Positions 12,923 through 19,264 of a stretch of DNA of 30,867 nucleotides are shown here, in pieces; the stretch's first letter is position 1, and every line of letters starts with the position of its first letter. Made by a program: the position numbers and the translations under genes. Origin of the DNA: a virus. Where the stretch lies: the IMG/VR virus record IMGVR_UViG_3300042555_000197, positions 1 through 30,867 of that record. One strand, written 5' to 3'. The notes beneath the pieces were generated by a model, which saw only the letters and a list, made by a program, of their open reading frames with translations, was not told the origin of the DNA and ran no database searches.

Positions 12923-15525
12923 GCGTATTTCTTCGTCAGCGTTGGAGGCAGCAACCGCAAGGTGCCGTGTCTTTTGACACAAGCAGCGCACTTGCACAAG
13001 CCATTGGCCTTGACACTGCGTGGAGCGGCACAAACCCAAGAATGCGGTTTAGCGTTCGCGGCGGACTTCAACAAAATACCATCAATAATTTCGATGGACT
13101 GTCCGTTAGGTCTGGTCGGTATGCCCCAAATTCGTCTACTGGGGCAGTGTTAACGGCAGCGAATAATCCTGACATTGATCTTGGCGCGATGCCAAGCATG
13201 ACCGAGCTTACTTATATCGCCGTTCTTTCTCAAGGCGCGACGGTAAATTCGTTTCCGTTTAGCTCTCGCGTAGGTACTGGGTTTGAGCTTTTGACTGGTA
13301 ATACGAGTGGCGTAGGTAACGCATTTATACGGATAACAACTACCACTGTTCAATCAGAAGCAGGTCTTGGTGGCCTAAACGATAATTTTACGCATACATA
13401 TTTCGGAACGTGGAAAACAGGATTCGGCACGCGCATTTATGTTGATAGGCCTACTAACTCGGGCACTGGTGCGGCGGCTGGCGGCACATTAACTAGCGGG
13501 CAAAACTTAAAAATAGGGACTCGCTCTACAACTAGGTGGACTGGTTTCATTAGCCTCCTTCTTGTTGGTACCAAGCAAAACATTGACGCAGGCCTTGCGC
13601 TCCTAGAAAACCCGTGGCAAATCTTTAAGCCCCAGCAGGCTGTCTTTTATTCGCTGCCCGGCGGAAACCTATTCTCCGCGCTCGACGAAACCGTCAGCGA
13701 CCGCAACGACTACATCCTTTCGTCAACTGCTGGTCAGGTTTACCAGACGACCCTGTCTCCTGTCGCACAACCCGGCGCGGGCACGAATATCGATTTCAAC
13801 TTCGATGCTGAATCACCAGAAGATTCTGGGTCGATAAAGTTTGATCTGCTGAGTGGGCCGACGACAGTTAAATCGCAAACTGTGCCGCTCGCAAGAAATT
13901 GGGCCGGCAGGATTCGCTCGCCTCAGTTGCGTAAGCAGCCGCAGGGGAATGCACAAATCGACCCTAGAGTTGATCTTGTGTGGACTCCGTCGCAGTCATT
14001 AGGGTGGACTCGTGGGGCAAACGGCGCTATTAAATATGGGAGAAATGGCGCAGCGTGGAACGTAGCAGCATCATCAAGCGCATTTTTATCTACGGCTAAT
14101 ACCGCAAAATCGGCAGCGATAACACTTATCGCGGTCGTAAAGTTTAATTCGCTTACCGCAACAACCTTCAGTGGCTCCTCGACTGATAATGGCGCTGTAA
14201 TTTACTCACAGCGTACTCTTGATGTTGACAATAGCCCAACTCTTTGCGTAAGCGGCAGCTTTACGGGCGGCCCAATGCGCGTCTGGTTTGGCAGAGATAC
14301 ATCCGGAGTGGCATTTGGTAAAGCAAACACACTTGTAACAATTCAAACTGGAGTCTGGTATTCAATCGCAGTTAGTTGTGATGTTAATGGTGTTACTGGA
14401 ATTGTTGTGAATGGGTTGTCCAACGCAACTCAAGTTTCAGTTGCGGGATCTTGGTCAGCAGGATGGAGCGGCGCAACCGCTTATGTCGGTACACAGCGGC
14501 TGTGGCCTGCTGCCGCAAACGACGACGCGAACATAGAAGTATCGCTGTTTGCGAGAATCCCGCAAAACATACGCGAGAGCGAGCTAGTCTCGCTGTCTAA
14601 CAACCCGTGGCAAATCTTCCGACCACCATCACGCGCAGTCTGTTTCCCGAGTCCTGCTCAGACCAGTTTCCCGATCACGCCATCCGATTATTCGGTAATC
14701 GATACACCGAGATACGGGCGGTTCCTGCCGAAGCGTTGGCGTCAACAGCCGCAGGGCGCTGCACAGGTTAATTGGAGCAATCAGCTAACTCGCGGCCTGC
14801 GCGTAGCCCTGCATCCAATCGGCTCTCGGTTTTACGATGTAACAAATTACAAAGCAGCCGCTCACTATCTAAACACTTCAATAGTTGCATCACCAAGCGG
14901 GGTGGGATTAAACGGCATTGGAGTAACTGCTGACGGCGGCGTGGCGTCTCAGTTCTATACTTTCTTTCCTGCTTCCGCATCCTATGTTGTATGCGGGTTC
15001 TCTGTGGACCCGTATTGGCACGGCATCAGTTACGTCAGTCATTCTTTAGGCGGTTTTGCGACTGGGCCAAATAGCTCACAATTCGGCGTAGCAACAGATG
15101 CTTATTCGACGGGCCGGACAGTATCGTTCCGACTCATGACTCAGAACTCTGATGGTGGCGGGTCAATAAGCTTTACAAACCTTCTGGAGCGAGGAAAGCC
15201 TTTTGTTTACGGAGCCACTCGTGTAACAGGGGCTAATGGGCACCGAGTGTTTTCTGCGGGTCGTTTATTGGGGTCAGCAGACGGCGGAACGGGTGGAATT
15301 GGACCATACGGTGGGACGGTAGACGCAGGGAACGCAGCCTATTACGGGTCAGGTAACACCATCCTAATGGTGGCCTATTGGGAGCGTGCACTTTCCGATG
15401 CGGAGATGGTGTCGGTTACGTCGGAACCGTGGCAGATATTCAGACCTAACCCCGGCAGGATTTATGGACTGCCCGCCGCTGGCGGCTGGCCGTGGACTCC
15501 GACGCTGCGAGTTACTTCGCTTTGA
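12919..15525 (+). CDS. Triple LamG-module fibre protein
   Basis: An 868-residue protein made of three tandem copies of the module seen in the gene before it. Copy 1 spans residues ~6-245 (QRWRQQPQG start, ENPWQIFKP end at ~230). Copy 2 spans ~331-577 (LRKQPQG start, NNPWQIFRP at ~560). Copy 3 spans ~604-850 (KRWRQQPQG start, EPWQIFRP at ~835). Residues ~250-330 are a distinct linker with an acidic beta-like stretch (NIDFNFDAESPEDSGSIKF). GTG start overlaps the upstream stop. The base composition is more AT-rich than the capsid region. Glycan recognition is inferred from the fold; trimerisation or chaperone signals are not visible. Confidence 0.78.
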   Translation: MSVFLRQRWRQQPQGAVSFDTSSALAQAIGLDTAWSGTNPRMRFSVRGGLQQNTINNFDGLSVRSGRYAPNSSTGAVLTAANNPDIDLGAMPSMTELTYIAVLSQGATVNSFPFSSRVGTGFELLTGNTSGVGNAFIRITTTTVQSEAGLGGLNDNFTHTYFGTWKTGFGTRIYVDRPTNSGTGAAAGGTLTSGQNLKIGTRSTTRWTGFISLLLVGTKQNIDAGLALLENPWQIFKPQQAVFYSLPGGNLFSALDETVSDRNDYILSSTAGQVYQTTLSPVAQPGAGTNIDFNFDAESPEDSGSIKFDLLSGPTTVKSQTVPLARNWAGRIRSPQLRKQPQGNAQIDPRVDLVWTPSQSLGWTRGANGAIKYGRNGAAWNVAASSSAFLSTANTAKSAAITLIAVVKFNSLTATTFSGSSTDNGAVIYSQRTLDVDNSPTLCVSGSFTGGPMRVWFGRDTSGVAFGKANTLVTIQTGVWYSIAVSCDVNGVTGIVVNGLSNATQVSVAGSWSAGWSGATAYVGTQRLWPAAANDDANIEVSLFARIPQNIRESELVSLSNNPWQIFRPPSRAVCFPSPAQTSFPITPSDYSVIDTPRYGRFLPKRWRQQPQGAAQVNWSNQLTRGLRVALHPIGSRFYDVTNYKAAAHYLNTSIVASPSGVGLNGIGVTADGGVASQFYTFFPASASYVVCGFSVDPYWHGISYVSHSLGGFATGPNSSQFGVATDAYSTGRTVSFRLMTQNSDGGGSISFTNLLERGKPFVYGATRVTGANGHRVFSAGRLLGSADGGTGGIGPYGGTVDAGNAAYYGSGNTILMVAYWERALSDAEMVSVTSEPWQIFRPNPGRIYGLPAAGGWPWTPTLRVTSL

Positions 15526-15526
15526 A

Positions 15527-15676
15527 ATGCCGCCAAAATGGGAAACCGTATTCGTCACATTATTCAGCGGCGCTGGTGTGCTGGCCCGATGGGATGGCGA
15601 GCAATGGTGGATGGCCGAGCGGCCAGATATTCCCATTGCGAATCAGCACGTGATTAACTGGCGAACGGTCAACTAA
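15527..15676 (+). CDS. 49-residue Trp-rich small protein
   Basis: A short ORF starting at ATG 15527, right after the fibre stop, and ending at the ATG of the repeat protein. It contains VLARWDGEQWWMAERPDIP and ends HVINWRTVN. The 'W-D-G-x-x-W-W ... W' pattern is faintly like DUF551-type small phage proteins, but this is not secure. It could be a fibre-associated small protein. An upstream in-frame ATG at 15386 lies inside the fibre gene and is unlikely to be used. Its placement exactly between two genes, with no spare bases, argues that it is real. Confidence 0.6.
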   Translation: MPPKWETVFVTLFSGAGVLARWDGEQWWMAERPDIPIANQHVINWRTVN

Positions 15677-16993
15677 ATGGCAATCAGGCTTTATTGGGTT
15701 GAGCTAAAGTCCTCTTCGACGGTATCGTCGGGGGCGACCTATACTGCTTCGCTTACTGAAAGCGCGACCAGTGGGGACAGTCGTGCCAGCGTACTGACCG
15801 CAGCACTAAGTGCAACCGAGTCTGCAACCTCTGGCGACTCTTCGGCCGCGTCAAGGACGTTTGCATCCTCCGCAACCGAGTCGGCAACTGCTGGTGATTC
15901 TTCGTCAGGCAGTCCGGCGTATTCAGCGACTGCCACCGAGTCCTCAACGTCGGCAGATTCCGCATCGACTCAGATCACTGCAAGCCGTTCTGCAACCGAG
16001 CCTGCGACATCTGGAGATTCGCTTAGCGCAGCGGGTACATTCGCCTCTTCTGCAACCGAATCGGCTACGTCTGGCGACTCCAACTCGCCCGCTGCAAGCT
16101 ATCCACGCACGATCACTGAGAGCGCGACATCCGGTGATTTTTCGGCGATTACTGGGACATTCTCCGCAAGCGTAACTGAGCCTGCTTCTGCTGCCGAGTC
16201 TGTTGCCGTTACACAGTTTTCGGATACAGCCAAATTTGTTCAGGAGTCCGCCAGCGCAGCGGATTCGGTCTCGACCCAGATTAACGCCAGCAGTAGTCGA
16301 ACCGAACCGGCTACTGCAACAGACAGCGCGGCTACTGCGCTAAGTAGAGCAGTCAGTCTCACCGACAACGCAACATCGTCTGACTCCAGTGCGGCCAACG
16401 CCACGTTTGCGCGGTCGCTTACTGAGTCTGGTACTGCGACCGACTCCACTGCCAACAGCGGGACATTTAGTGCAAGCCTCAGTGAGGCAGCGACTGCAAC
16501 AGAAGAGCAAGTCGGTACTAAGGGCGAGGCACTTACTGAGTCTTCCTCTGCCGGAGATTCAGCGTCCGTAACGGCCATCTACGCTCGTTCGCTAACTGAC
16601 TCGGCAACGTCGGCTGACACCAGACAAACGACTGCCGTATTCGTATCCGCTGCTCAGGAGTCTGCGGCGTCTGCTAGTACTGAATCTTCAAGAGCGATCT
16701 TTGTTGGCACTCGCATCGAGACCGCAACCGCATCCGATTCCCCTTTGGGGCTGCGTCTTATTGCACTGTCGACCATTGAGTCCACAACCGCTGCAAGCTT
16801 TGAAGCGGCAAACGCACTACGACAAGCGGAGTTCATCGAGGACGTAGTGCTTAGGACTACGGTCCAGCAAGCAATCCTCACTGCTTACTTTACGGAACCT
16901 GTTCTTACGGCGTCTGCATCTCAAATCGTTATGACTGTCTCGGTCAACGATGCGGAAGCGGATTTAACAACCATTGCGATTGCGGTCGGATGA
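15677..16993 (+). CDS. Ser/Thr/Ala-rich 20-residue-repeat fibre protein
   Basis: A 438-residue protein. After a 22-residue lead (MAIRLYWVELKSSS...) it consists of eighteen tandem units of about 20 residues with the consensus 'T-E-S-A-T-S-x-D-S-x-x-x-x-x-T-F/A-x-S-x', of which a good example is ALSATESATSGDSSAASRTF. The last ~57 residues (from LRQAEFIEDVV) are not repetitive and are beta-rich. Regular acidic E and D positions about seven residues apart suggest a fibrous beta structure or a calcium-binding rod. It is placed after the LamG fibres, so a long tail-fibre or appendage shaft is likely. No catalytic motif. The stop is one base before the next gene. Confidence 0.75.
   Translation: MAIRLYWVELKSSSTVSSGATYTASLTESATSGDSRASVLTAALSATESATSGDSSAASRTFASSATESATAGDSSSGSPAYSATATESSTSADSASTQITASRSATEPATSGDSLSAAGTFASSATESATSGDSNSPAASYPRTITESATSGDFSAITGTFSASVTEPASAAESVAVTQFSDTAKFVQESASAADSVSTQINASSSRTEPATATDSAATALSRAVSLTDNATSSDSSAANATFARSLTESGTATDSTANSGTFSASLSEAATATEEQVGTKGEALTESSSAGDSASVTAIYARSLTDSATSADTRQTTAVFVSAAQESAASASTESSRAIFVGTRIETATASDSPLGLRLIALSTIESTTAASFEAANALRQAEFIEDVVLRTTVQQAILTAYFTEPVLTASASQIVMTVSVNDAEADLTTIAIAVG
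15743..16819 (+). repeat. Tandem ~60-bp coding repeats (18 units)
   Basis: DNA basis of the 20-residue repeats in the gene above: units of 60 bp, with some 57- or 69-bp variants at units 8, 9, 13, 14 and 17. Conserved cores read like GCAACCGAGTCGGCAAC followed by GGNGAYTC. The units have diverged in codon use, so the array is old rather than freshly duplicated. It is coding, not CRISPR. Confidence 0.85.
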
Positions 16994-16994
16994 T

Positions 16995-17264
16995 ATGGAA
17001 TTTGGGATTGAAGACTTTCGCAGGCTCGAAAGCAAAGTAGACAAGCTGGCCGACGCGGTTCAACGACTCGTGCTGATTGAAGAGCGCCAGTCAACGATGG
17101 GCGAGCGCATCGTCATTGTCGAAGAGCGCGTTCGTAGCAATGAAGACGCGATCCAAAAGGTCTCCGTGAAGTTGGAGAAGTGGATTAATCGGTGGATCGG
17201 TGTGTGCGGCGTGATCGCAATCCTGTACTCAGTCTTTGAGGTCATTCTGAAGGTACTCAAATGA
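16995..17264 (+). CDS. Coiled-coil protein with C-terminal membrane anchor (XhlA-like)
   Basis: An 89-residue protein starting MEFGIEDFRRLESKVDKL. Residues ~8-65 form a charged coiled coil (LADAVQRLVLIEERQSTMGE, then ERVRSNEDAIQKVSVKLEKW). Residues ~67-88 (RWIGVCGVIAILYSVFEVI) form a single transmembrane helix. This layout is like XhlA-type proteins, which often sit beside endolysin and holin genes and assist lysis. ATG 16995 is preferred over an in-frame ATG at 16974, which lies inside the upstream gene. The ATGA overlap with the endolysin gene places it in the lysis cassette. An i-spanin normally has the anchor at the N-terminus, so it does not fit simply. Confidence 0.72.
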   Translation: MEFGIEDFRRLESKVDKLADAVQRLVLIEERQSTMGERIVIVEERVRSNEDAIQKVSVKLEKWINRWIGVCGVIAILYSVFEVILKVLK

Positions 17265-17731
17265 ATTATGACCGCGCGTTTGAAATCATCATCGGCGAGG
17301 AAGGTGGCTACGTTGATGACCCTCGAGATCCGGGTGGCCGCACTAAGTATGGGATTTCACAGCGGGCTTACCCCAATGAAGATATCAAAGCGATGACGCT
17401 GGACCGCGCTCGCTTCCTCTACAAGCGGGATTATTGGGACGTTATGAAGGGCGACCAGCTGCCGTGGGCTTGGGCGATTGCGACGTTCGACTGCGCAGTC
17501 AATCAAGGCGTCTCTGTATCTACAAAGTTCCTTCAGGACGCGCTGGGTGTGATGGTCGATGGCGTTATCGGGCCGCGCACGATCAAAGCCGCTCAAACAG
17601 CGGATGACAGAAAGCTCGCACGATTTTTTGCTTTGAGGGCGATCCGCTACTCAAACTTGTCTACCTACAATACGTTTGGGTATGGGTGGATGACCAGACT
17701 GTTCGTGGTCTCAATCAATTCACAGGAGTGA
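17261..17731 (+). CDS. Endolysin, GH108-type N-acetylmuramidase
   Basis: A 156-residue cell-wall hydrolase expected to cut the glycan backbone of peptidoglycan at lysis. The N-terminal motif EEGGYVDDPRDPGGRTKYGI, followed by SQRAY, is the GH108 signature; E14 is the likely catalytic glutamate. The centre (PWAWAIATFDCAVNQGVSVS, then KFLQDALGVMVDGVIGPRTI) matches the end of the catalytic core plus a short PG-binding-like part. There is no signal peptide, so it needs the holin for release. ATGA overlap upstream; the holin follows five bases after the stop. Length is typical for single-domain GH108 enzymes (150-180). Confidence 0.9.
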   Translation: MNYDRAFEIIIGEEGGYVDDPRDPGGRTKYGISQRAYPNEDIKAMTLDRARFLYKRDYWDVMKGDQLPWAWAIATFDCAVNQGVSVSTKFLQDALGVMVDGVIGPRTIKAAQTADDRKLARFFALRAIRYSNLSTYNTFGYGWMTRLFVVSINSQE

Positions 17732-17735
17732 AGAA

Positions 17736-17993
17736 ATGCTTACTGACTTTTTCAATGCGTTCCGCAAGGGACAAGAGCTTGCAAACACCGAGACGTGGAA
17801 GAACGGAACCATTCTGCTCAACGCGCTGGTGGCATTCATCGCCGCACTGGGCGCAATCGCCAAAGGGTTTGGTTATGACGTTCCAGTGGACTCGCAAGCT
17901 ATTGGCGGCGGCATTGTTGGCATCGTTGCTCTTGTCAACGGCGTCATGCAGATCGTTACCTCAAAACGAGTGGGTCTGCCGACCAAAGTTTGA
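17736..17993 (+). CDS. Holin
   Basis: An 85-residue membrane protein with two predicted transmembrane helices, about residues 25-43 (ILLNALVAFIAALGAIAKG) and 55-75 (AIGGGIVGIVALVNGVMQI). The N-terminal FRKGQELANTETWKNG and the short basic C-terminus (TSKRVGLPTKV) match a small phage holin group that I recognise. It would open the inner membrane at a set time and release the endolysin. Ribosome site AGGAG is at 17723-17727. The last 119 bases also encode the start of a lipoprotein in another frame. Confidence 0.83.
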   Translation: MLTDFFNAFRKGQELANTETWKNGTILLNALVAFIAALGAIAKGFGYDVPVDSQAIGGGIVGIVALVNGVMQIVTSKRVGLPTKV

Positions 17994-18069
17994 CCTGTTG
18001 TTTGTGCCTGATCGCCGTCTGGATGTGGACGGCGCTGAGATTGAGTTTTCCTGCACGCCACCGTATTGA
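17875..18069 (+). CDS. Overlapping lipoprotein, candidate outer-membrane spanin
   Basis: A 64-residue protein read from ATG 17875, in a different frame from the holin, with its first 119 bases inside the holin gene. MTFQWTRK is a basic N-region, LLAAALLASLLLSTAS is hydrophobic, and C25 follows T22-A23-S24 at a lipobox-like site. The mature part (RSLPQNEWVCRPKFDLLF... ending CTPPY) has two more cysteines, C36 and C60, which could form disulfides. A Shine-Dalgarno AAAGGG (17862-17867) lies seven bases before the ATG. Rz/Rz1 genes are known for such nested layouts, so this is a strong o-spanin candidate. No partner i-spanin with an N-terminal anchor is visible. Confidence 0.75.
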   Translation: MTFQWTRKLLAAALLASLLLSTASCRSLPQNEWVCRPKFDLLFVPDRRLDVDGAEIEFSCTPPY

Positions 18070-18081
18070 CCGGAGCAAGTT

Positions 18082-18333
18082 ATGAGAATGGTTATGGTTA
18101 CTTGGCACGACGCCACGATGGAGGGCGGGTGGAGCGACAGAGAGATTGCCGAACAGATCGGCGGGGCGACGGTGTACACATTGGGCTTCTTCGTCGCCGA
18201 GAACGCGGACTGGGTAAAGCTCGCCCAAACGGCAAGCACCAATCAACTCGGGAACCTGACTGAGATTCCGAAGGCGTGGATCAAAGAAACTCACGAAATA
18301 GGCGAGATCGATGAGTGCGCCGAGATGCAGTGA
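18082..18333 (+). CDS. Small conserved phage protein
   Basis: An 83-residue soluble protein: VTWHDATMEGGWSDREIAEQ at the start, VYTLGFFVAENADWVKLAQT in the middle and LTEIPKAWIKETHEIGE near the end. This 'TW-D ... GW ... LGF-V-E ... IPK-x-I' pattern recurs in small phage proteins, and I know of no fixed function. A good GGAG ribosome site precedes ATG 18082. It overlaps the next gene by 23 bases. It follows the lysis cassette but has no signal peptide or membrane segment, so it is probably not a lysis protein. Confidence 0.7.
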   Translation: MRMVMVTWHDATMEGGWSDREIAEQIGGATVYTLGFFVAENADWVKLAQTASTNQLGNLTEIPKAWIKETHEIGEIDECAEMQ

Positions 18334-19264
18334 TCTGGAGTTTGTCCGGTTATGGAAGCTTTGCAAGACTGTCTCGGAGATGGCGATCTTGCTGCGGACG
18401 AACACGCGCAACATCTACATGCGCCGAGCAACCCTCCTGAAAAAGGGAATGTCGCTTCCAGATCGAGAGATGCTGGTGACGATCAAGCCGGGAAGGATGC
18501 GTCTTGATCTGAACGTGGACGACGGCGTCATTGTTATTGGGTCCGACGCCCATTACTGGCCGAACGAAATCACAACCGCCCATCGCGGGTTCGTTCACAT
18601 CATCAAAGAGCTAAAGCCGTGGGCGGTGATTCTGAATGGAGACATTCTGGACGCTGCTACGGCATCGCGCCACGACCGTATCGGCTGGGAGAAGCGCCCG
18701 TCGATGAAGGAGGAGCTTGAGGCCGTTCAGGATCGATGTGAGGAGATCGAGAAGGCGGCCGGTGGCGCAAAGCTGCTACGAACCCACGGCAACCACGACC
18801 TCAGATTTGACAGCAAGCTCGCTGCCACATCTCCTGAATTTGAGGGCGTCGAGGGTTTCTCTCTTGACCAACAACTGCCCCGGTGGATCTCGGCTTGGTC
18901 GATCTTTGTCAACAACCACACGATCATTACTCACCGCCTGAAGAACGGTATTCACGCAACTTGGACTGCTACCTCTGATGCGCAAATAAACACCGTTTGC
19001 GGCCATCTACATTCCCTAAGGGTAACTCCTCGCACGACACTCTCCCCATTGAATGGCGGCCATATATACGGCGTTGATACGGGGACTCTTGCTGACGTGT
19101 TCGGGCCGCAGTTCAACTATATGGCCGAAGGCCCCCGCAACTGGCGATCTGGCTTTGCAGTCCTGACCTTCAAAGGTGGTGTGCTGATGCCCCCCGAGAT
19201 CGCAATGGTCGTCGAAGAGGGTTCTCTGTTCTTTCGGGGCCAAACTATCGAGCTTGATCAATGA
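18311..19264 (+). CDS. Metallophosphoesterase (calcineurin-like)
   Basis: A 317-residue enzyme of the calcineurin-like phosphoesterase superfamily. The metal ligands can be seen in order: D79 and H81 in IGSDAHYW, D111 in ILNGDILD, the GNHD block at 160-163, H208 in IITHRL, and GHLH at 231-234. These should bind two metal ions and cleave phosphomono- or diesters. Substrate is unknown: nucleic acid ends or nucleotides are possible. The first ~65 residues precede the catalytic core and look like a helix-turn-helix (FVRLWKLCKTVSEMAILLRT, then NTRNIYMRRATLL), an unusual addition. It lies between the lysis cassette and the tail hub gene (ATGA overlap). Confidence 0.88.
   Translation: MSAPRCSDLEFVRLWKLCKTVSEMAILLRTNTRNIYMRRATLLKKGMSLPDREMLVTIKPGRMRLDLNVDDGVIVIGSDAHYWPNEITTAHRGFVHIIKELKPWAVILNGDILDAATASRHDRIGWEKRPSMKEELEAVQDRCEEIEKAAGGAKLLRTHGNHDLRFDSKLAATSPEFEGVEGFSLDQQLPRWISAWSIFVNNHTIITHRLKNGIHATWTATSDAQINTVCGHLHSLRVTPRTTLSPLNGGHIYGVDTGTLADVFGPQFNYMAEGPRNWRSGFAVLTFKGGVLMPPEIAMVVEEGSLFFRGQTIELDQ

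Noticed and set aside
15386-15526. N-terminal extension of the 49-residue gene to 15386
   Set aside because: The added part lies inside the LamG fibre gene and is Arg-rich shadow sequence; ATG 15527 follows the fibre stop directly.
15743-16819. CRISPR-like array of ~60-bp repeats
   Set aside because: The units are in-frame, with no unique spacers between identical repeats, and encode the 20-residue protein repeat.
17686-17874. Upstream extension of the overlapping lipoprotein frame to 17686
   Set aside because: It would add a 63-residue basic segment inside the endolysin and holin genes, without a signal-peptide start; ATG 17875 has its own ribosome site and a proper signal peptide.
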